Assembly: GCA_022575985.1 (NCBI GenBank)
Contig: JAKSXM010000246.1
Location: 11,364,001-11,428,000 of the forward strand
Direction: 5' to 3'
Source: Anagrus nilaparvatae
Taxonomy: Eukaryota > Arthropoda > Insecta > Hymenoptera > Mymaridae
DNA length: 64,000 nucleotides
Shown: positions 57,510 through 64,000 of the stretch, piece by piece
Layout of the letters: every line of letters begins with the position of its first letter
Position numbering within the stretch: position 1 is the first letter of the stretch
Program-made: the position numbers and the translations under genes
The notes under the pieces: generated by a model
What the model saw: the letters and a program-made list of their open reading frames with translations, nothing else
What the model was told of the DNA's origin: nothing
Databases searched by the model: none

Positions 57510-60500
57510 GATCATATATACAGTGTATTATATCTCAAAACCCATAAAAAAAATTTTTATGGGAATTGGTGTAAAAAAATCATTAAAAAATCATTTTTGA
57601 TTATAGAAAGTTAGTTTTTTGCTAAAGTATACGCAGAAACTTTTAGAGGTGGCCCACTTGGAACCACTGATTAAAAGTTATATCATCTTTAGGGTTTATG
57701 GTCCACTTTATTTCTCAAGATCACGAAAGAATTAATTTTTTTAAGGGAAATTGGTTTTATGATGTCATTCACTAAAACGTCAAAAACTCTATGATTAAAA
57801 TTCCCTTGGATAAAACTACAAATAGAGCCAAAGATTAACAAGTCCATATAGCGAAAAAAAAAGGTGTCTTTATGTGAACAGGTTTTCGGGTAGAAATAAT
57901 TGAGATAATTTCTTCAAAATTGGCAGTTTATTAGATTATAAGTTACTAAACATTATTTTTTTTTTTTTTTTTTTTTGTTTTTTTTTTCAAAAATGGTGCC
58001 GAATACAGGTGCTCAAAGTTAGGCCTCACTTTAGATTGCGGGCGTGATTGCAGCCTCCAACTTGTTCTGAACCATACCAAATTAAATTTTATATGTTTGT
58101 GAAACATTAATCTTCTGGATTGATGGATTCAAATTTCGAAAAATGGAAAATTGTGAAAATTATTAAATTTTTTTCAAAAATTGCAATTTTTTGGAAATGT
58201 TTTTTTGCAATAAAAAAAAATTGGCACATTTTTTTGAAAAACAATTCCATCAATCCAGAAGATAATTGTATTTTAAAAGTACAGCCAAAAAATTAGGAAG
58301 ATATCTTAATTATTTTTTGAGTTATCGTGCCCGCAAATTCGAAAAACGTTGTTTCGAGAAAAACGCGTTTAAAGTTTAGAATACTGTATCTTACGTCTTT
58401 CGCGGTGTCTCGCTTCATCTTCTATAACTTCCTTATTATACAAGATATCATTATAAAAATTTTTTTCCATATTTTTAAAATGTTTTCGAACCCAAAAAAA
58501 CAAAAAACAAAAAATCAATTTCCAAAAAAATCTACATGGACTTGCCCCCTTAAAATAACTATGTAGGATGTTTGAACCATTTTACATATGCCTCAAAATC
58601 CGTAAAAATAAATTTTTATTTTTGGGAATCCAGTTTCTAGTGTTAGTTATTGAAATGTTCAGAGATGGTCTATTTCGTTTCTCGATCAAAAGTCCAATAA
58701 GTTTCAAAATTCTAAATATTCATCTTTAAGGGTGTAAGACCTATTTTATGTTTCAAAACCCGTAAAAATCAATTTTTATAATTGGAAGTTGGTTTTGATT
58801 GTTTACGGGTTTTGAAGCATAAAAAAAAATTTTTAGCTTTGATTTTTAGCTTGGATTTTGAGGCATAAGAAAACAGTTTTAGCTTTAACCCCCATTTGGT
58901 ATCGAGGGTATTGATTAAGGGTATTTTTCCGAACTTTCGGTTAATAACATCAGAAGACCAATATTTCATGTAAAAAATTGATTTTTTTGAGATTTCAAAA
59001 CATAAAATTCGAAAAAAATTCGAAAAAATTAAAAAAAAATTTTTTTTGTGTTTCAGGTCATTTGTTATTGTTTGAGCAAGAAAAAATAATTTCGCTAGCG
59101 ACATGCGGAATCCCGCTAGCCACAAGAAGAATCATTCCACTGGCCGCAAACGAATGATTTTTTTTTCAGTTCAAAATTCATTGAGATGAATCCATTTTTG
59201 TCCATTTAAAATTTTTGGATACTTTTAATAATGCTGGCGCATCGACTATGCAGTTAAGAGACTCAAAATAATTCAACTTTAGGGACTTAAAAATTACAAT
59301 TACAATTTTGAATATTAAAATAACTTTGATTTAAATTTAGGGACTTGATAAATTTTGCTATTATATCTACTAGTTAAAATATTATAGACATTTATGAGGG
59401 AAAATTATTAATAATCGTCTGTTATTTTGACACATAAAACCAATTATAGTAATTTTTTTTTTTTTTTAAATAATCAAAGCAAATGTTTTGATCCGTAAAT
59501 GCCTAAACTGGTAACCACAGATGTGTAATGCTTGAAAATAAATAATGTGACGCACATATTAGATAATTATTTTTTGTATAAATGAACAATTTATTAAATT
59601 ATAACAATTATTTACATATGAAAAATAAATTAATATTACAATGAATGTAATCGATCAATCAGAAAATGCTAAAAAATTATAATAAAATAAATTGAATTAA
59701 AAAATGTAAATTGATGAAAACGTTTAAAATACGTTTTATATCAGCAAATAAAAAATTAATTTTACTATAATTAAAAAAATTCTTTTACGGAAAGTCTTTT
59801 TTACAAAATATGTACACATATTAAATTTATGCTAAAATTTACTAAACATCACAATATCTGTATGGTTTATTTTTTTGTTGATTTTTGGATTAGTAGGTGA
59901 AATTGAATAGGATAAGCATATCGCACATTTCGGATCTCAGAATTAAATAATGTCTATTTCACCTATAACAAAATGAAAAAGACCAAAAACATAAAAACAT
60001 CTGCCAAAAATCGAGAATGAATCTAGAAAACTAAAAATTTGTGAAGGGCTTATTTTTAGTAGCAGTTTCGAATTGAAAAATTTTAAACCGATTTCCGGAA
60101 TCTTTCAGTCCATCTTGGGTACAGCTCGCGTGGAATCTCCTACAGAGTTTGAAATTTTAGTTAGAGTTTCATTTGGTCTCAGGACTTGGAGAAAAAATTG
60201 AGAATTTGAAAAACTGGTAAGTTAAAAAATAGAACTTTTTAATGTAGCGCTTCTAAATTAGAGGTTCAATAGTAAATTTTTTTCGGGAATAAACAATATA
60301 TTTTTTTTGTTTAATTTTTTAGGATATTGTCTTCAACTTTTGAGATTTTTAAGTTTTCAGTAAAACTTATTTTTAAAACTTTCTGCGCATGTGTATTCCA
60401 GATCAAATCATTTAGGATGATATATTTGATATGTACTATATTAATAAAAAAAAAAGTTTTTGTTATTTATAATATAAGTTAGAATATTCATAAAGTTTTA

Positions 60501-60800
60501 TTTAATTTTATTCTGCATTTTTATTATGCATACTTAAATTACAATGTAAAGTTGCCTTTTAAAAAAATTTACTTTTTGAATAAAATATGCTAATTAGGTA
60601 TCACAATTAATTGTCAATTTAAGTTTTATTATTATTATTATTATTAATATATTTATTGTTCCATGACAAAATATAGTACACTCTTTTTACATGAGTTGAA
60701 TTAATTAAGTTAAGAAAAAAAAATTATAAATATAAATAATATATACATGGAAGTTATTTAATAACAATTATATGGATAAATTTCTAATGATGTATATGTG
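57510..60800. other. Repeat-derived A+T-rich tract, no gene seen
   Basis: 'aaaacccgtaaaaatcaatt' and variants occur at about 57540, 58600, 58755 and, inverted, near 58800, so this is a decayed repeat family. A frame at 58769-59125 (-) is Lys/Phe/Ser-rich and low-complexity. No domain was recognised. Confidence 0.45.
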
Positions 60801-60801
60801 T

Positions 60802-61512
60802 ATTAGAGTGGACCTAAAATTAGAGTTTTGAGAAAAACTTTGCTCCCCGGGTTTTTTTGTGAAGTTTTGGTCATAAAAAGTCCCCAGCTCCAAGGATTTT
60901 GATTTTGCTTTGCAAAAACACGTGCCTGTAAGCACCTCAATTTTCCCATTTAAATAACATGGGAATTTTGACTTTTCAGCTTTCTAATTTTTTAACGTGC
61001 TGAAAAAATTTTTTTAAACACTACCAAACAAATAGAAAATGATGTTTAGACATATAAAAACTCGATCCCCAAAATTATAGCAGTCCCAGAACACTTTGTT
61101 TTATCAAAATAAAATTTTTTAAAATCGCAATCTTCCCATTTAAAATACATTGTTTTTTATTTGTAATGTATTTTAAATGAGAAAATTGCGATTATTAAAA
61201 ATTTTATTTTGATAAAACAAAGTGTTCCGGGACTTCTACAACTTTAGGGATCAGTTTTTATATGTCTAAACTTCATTTTCTATCTGTTTGGTAGTGTTTA
61301 AAAAACTTTTTCAGCACGTTAAAAAATTAGAAAGCTGAAAAGTCAAAATTCCCATGTTATTTAAATGGGAAAATTGAGGTGCTTACAGGCACGTGTTTTT
61401 GCAAAACAAAATCAAAATCCTTGGAGCTGGGGACTTTTTATGACCAAAACTTCACAAAAAAATCCTGGGAGCAAAGTTTTTCTCAAAACTCTAATTTTAG
61501 GTCTACTCTAAT
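60802..61512. mobile_element. 711-bp foldback element, arms of about 340 bp
   Basis: It begins 'attagagtggacctaaaatt' and ends 'aattttaggtctactctaat'. The arms match closely throughout ('cacgtgcctgtaagcacctc' against 'gaggtgcttacaggcacgtg'), meeting near 61155. No protein is encoded. A partial copy is at 26950-27230. Confidence 0.9.
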
Positions 61513-61539
61513 GTGTATACATAATGCACACATATATAT

Positions 61540-61605
61540 ATACTAGGGGGCGGCTCCGCCCCCTGCGCGCTTCGCGCGCCAACCCCCGTAGAGTGATTGA
61601 AAAAG
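61540..61605. repeat. GC-rich double hairpin
   Basis: 'ggggcggctccgcccc' followed by 'gcgcgcttcgcgcgc' form two perfect short stems in very A+T-rich DNA. Then comes 'aacccccgtagagtgattg'. Related motifs lie at 62304-62326, 62870-62900 and 63045-63072 ('gcgcgcgttgcgcgc', then 'agaatgattt'). Confidence 0.75.
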
Positions 61606-61769
61606 TGGGTTAGTCTTGAGAACAACAAATGTAAAATTTTAAATACAATTTTAATAATTACTTTCAATTAAAAATATTGATTATATTGTTTTTCTTTTAT
61701 TTTAAAATTCGTTAATAGGTTTATAATAATTAATTGATTTATCGGCTTAAAAATAAAAAAAAATAAAGT

Positions 61770-62235
61770 CACTTAGACCCATAAGGGCCGGTTTTGTCCA
61801 GTAGTACCTTAAAAGTATCAAATTAGCCCAAAAGTGTCAATAACTAAGAAAATGGAAAATTTTAATATACCCCATAAGGTTCGCTTACACCCACAAGGTC
61901 CGGTTTTGCCCAATAGTACCATATTGTAGTCAGAATGGCCCAAAAGTGACAGAGTGGCTCAAAAGTGTCAGAATGGCTCAAAAGTGTCAGAGTGGCCAAA
62001 TAGTATCAGAGTGGCCCAAAAGTGTCAGACTGGCCCAAAAGTACCATATTGCGTGGCCTAAAAATGTCAGACTGGCCCAAAAGTACCATATTGTGTGGCT
62101 CAAAAGTGTCAGACTGTTCCAAAAGTACCATATTGCGTGGCCTAAAAGTGTCAGACTGACCCAAAAGTACCATTTTGTGTGGCCCAAAAGTGTCAGATTG
62201 GCCCAAAAGTTTCAGAATGGCCCGAAGATGTCATT
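61770..62235. repeat. Tandem repeat of ~20-bp 'tggcccaaaagtgtcaga' units
   Basis: About fifteen imperfect units of two alternating kinds ('tggcccaaaagtgtcaga' and 'tggcccaaaagtaccatatt'). These are preceded by two longer units containing 'ggtccggttttgcccaatag'-like text at about 61786 and 61880. The open frames of this stretch on both strands are translations of the repeat. Confidence 0.85.
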
Positions 62236-62744
62236 CGACAGCGGCGGCAGCGGCGACAGCGGTTATAAATTTATAATATATAGAGATACTAGCAAAAGTT
62301 GGAGGGGGGGGGCTCTGCCCCCCCTGTGTCATATTTACTTCTGTTTGTGTTGCTTCAAAAAATCATTTTGATAAAAATCATTCAAAATAAATTATTAAAA
62401 AGGTATCTAGTTAAAAATACCATAAAAAATAAAAAAATGAAAAAAAATTTTTTTACCAGCTTCAAAAATATTTTATAAAATTTTAAAGATACCTCCGTTT
62501 TGAAAAAAAATTTAGGAGAATACGTAAAGATTGGTGCCAAATCGAATAGTAGAAACTTGTGACAGTAAAATTTGTCGATAGTCTCGAGATATTTTAATTT
62601 TTTTCAAAATTTTAAAAAATTTTATCAATTTCAAAAACACTAAAAATTAAATATCTCAAAAACTACGATAGCTAATCAGAAAATATAGGGCCTATGTCAC
62701 CCGCAGATTTTTTTTCTTTGTTTTGACACTGGTTTAATCCTGAT

Positions 62745-62856
62745 GATAATACACACACACACAGACACACAAATAAATTTTCAAATATGTATAGTAGTAA
62801 GACTAGTAAGATAAGATAAGATAAGATAAGATAAGATAAGATATATATATATATAC
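62745..62856. repeat. Microsatellites (CA)n, (AAGAT)n and (AT)n
   Basis: 'acacacacacacaca' at about 62750, seven units of 'ataag' at about 62808-62842, and an AT run to 62856. Confidence 0.85.
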
Positions 62857-63424
62857 CGACACGTATCCAAAGGGGGGCCAAGGAGCCATGCCCCCCCCTC
62901 CCAAAAAAATTTTTTTTCGAAAAAATAGCAGTATTTTATACCATAATTTCAAATGTTTTTAATTTTTATAAACAATTATTGCTTAAAAACAATTTAAAAT
63001 AAATAACAATTAAATTTTTATTGATATTTAATAAACTAGTATTAGGCGCGCGTTGCGCGCAGAATGATTTAAAATTTTCAATCTTAATTACTTTCTTAAA
63101 TACTAAAATTTATTCTTACTTTAATTGTTTTATTGATACTACTACTCAACATACTAAATAACCTCAAAAATAATAAAAACATAATATAAACAATAAAACA
63201 ATTAATTTTAACCTATTAATAATGAAATTTGTATGAGCCAATCAGAATGGCCATTTTACCGATGACAATGTACATAGTTACCGTATCGATGACTAACTCA
63301 TTTTTAGGATAGGATTTAATTTAAATCATAAATTTTAAATGGATTTCAGGAGTTTCCCATATGTATAGTTTTATGAAATAAGACTTGGCTTGTGTTTTTT
63401 CCTGTAATTTTTTCAGGTTATGGT

Positions 63425-64000
63425 CAAACCAAATCACGAAATACTCGATGCAGCATCAAATCTAATTATTTTTCAATGGAACGAGTCAATTGTCACATCA
63501 CGGTTCTTACTAAAACGCAACAAATTCTACCATCAGCCCCAGGCATTACTACTTCAAGAACACCCATGTGCCATGAATTCTACGGTAATTAATTATCTAT
63601 AATTTGGACAACGTTGCCTACTCGAATCTTCGGCGGTCCATCTTGCCGTTGCTAATAACGTTGAAAGATATTTTTTCTTTGATAGGCGCCAAAAATCGTC
63701 GACTGATTTACCCTCATCTTACGACAGCTACCCTAGGCTTATTCATATTTACGAGGAAGCATATTTCTAGAAGACGCTCCGAAAAGCAGATGATTCGGCC
63801 TTATAGCCTCTGGACCATCTGTATCAAGTAAAACAAAAATTAGTTTACGACAATTTACAGTATATGCTTCGCTTCGGTAAAAAGAGTACGCAAGACTTCT
63901 TTGCTAGGAGCTTGTGATTTTAAAGTCGTATTTAGAGCCCGTTTTACGCTTTTAAACAAAGATTCCCACTCACCCTTCATTTGAAGTGCTGCATGAGGTA
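63425..64000 (-). pseudogene. BEL/Pao retrotransposon integrase C-terminal part, decayed, running off the window
   Basis: Read on the minus strand from 64000, the frame gives 'GEWESLFKSVKRALNTTLKS' and 'APSKEVLRTLFTEAKHIL', then after a frame change 'DTDGPEAIRPNHLLFGASS'. The family pattern here is 'W..LV.SVK..L...L......EL.TLL.E.E...NSRPL......DPEALTPNHFLLG'. Further on, 'PPKIRVGNVVQIID', 'NSWHMGVLEVVMPGADGRI' and 'CCVLVRTV' match the 'VGDVVLI.D...PR..W..G.V.EV.PG.DG..R.V.V.T' block typical of BEL/Pao integrases. At least four in-frame stops and one frameshift show it is dead. The plus-strand open frames in this region are its shadows. The catalytic DDE core would lie beyond the window. Confidence 0.85.

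Noticed and set aside
58769..59125. 118-codon minus-strand open frame
   Set aside because: Low-complexity Lys/Phe/Ser-rich translation of repeat DNA with 'gtaaaaatcaattttta' units; no domain, signal peptide or splice context.
61946..62371. 141-codon plus-strand open frame with repeating Trp/Ser/Val/Arg/Leu text
   Set aside because: It is the translation of a ~20-bp tandem repeat; the opposite strand is equally open.
63392..63831. Plus-strand open frames that look like exons after 'ttttttcag'
   Set aside because: The minus strand of the same bases encodes recognisable BEL/Pao integrase blocks, so the plus frames are shadows.

Overview
This is a very A+T-rich eukaryotic window, roughly three quarters A+T by eye, with long poly(A)/poly(T) tracts. 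It has short introns with gtaagt-like donors and a dense load of transposable-element remains. An arginine kinase gene and the mix of elements (I/Jockey and R1-like LINEs, Ty3/Gypsy, BEL/Pao, Penelope-like, many foldback elements) point to an arthropod, most likely an insect. The extreme A+T content and a single-exon secreted leucine-rich-repeat protein would fit a parasitoid wasp such as an aphidiine braconid. That last step is inference only.

Three host genes can be supported. (1) 12133-13467 (+) is an intronless secreted LRR protein of 444 residues. (2) 18777-21905 (-) is a previously unlisted six-exon gene for a small 144-residue membrane/coiled-coil protein. All its introns are in phase 0 and all its exons are too short for an ORF scan to find. 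(3) 47381-50590 (+) is a five-exon arginine kinase of 370 residues with its catalytic residues kept but with changes in the substrate-specificity and phosphate loops.

The rest is mobile DNA, mostly broken. 3858-4710 (-) is the RNase H end of an I/Jockey-type LINE with its poly(A) tail. 9370-10440 (-) is a decayed LINE reverse transcriptase, followed by a less A+T-rich patch (10445-11430) with R1-like reverse-transcriptase remains. 32806-37106 (+) is a complete LTR-to-LTR Ty3/Gypsy insertion with a 4-bp target-site duplication, a large internal deletion, a 111-bp in-frame duplication and a nonsense codon. 40322-41930 (-) is a Penelope-like element. 43560-43740 (+) and 55960-56300 (-) are probable LINE tails. 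63425-64000 (-) is the integrase end of a BEL/Pao element that runs off the window.

The most striking non-coding feature is a family of large inverted repeats (foldback elements or palindromes). They lie near 4.95, 15.9, 19.5, 23.3, 23.7, 24.9, 29.1, 37.5, 39.1, 44.9, 49.6, 51.9, 54.5, 57.1 and 60.8 kb. The 51.94-53.33 kb copy is a near-perfect 1.39-kb palindrome carrying two opposed tRNA-Ala-like sequences. The 24.9-25.3 kb inverted repeat also encloses a tRNA-like sequence, and its 3' flank resembles that of the larger palindrome. Tandem repeats (about 24 bp at 55.2 kb, about 290 bp at 22.6 kb, about 20 bp at 61.9 kb) and GC-rich hairpins (61.55, 62.3, 63.05 kb) make up most of what is left.
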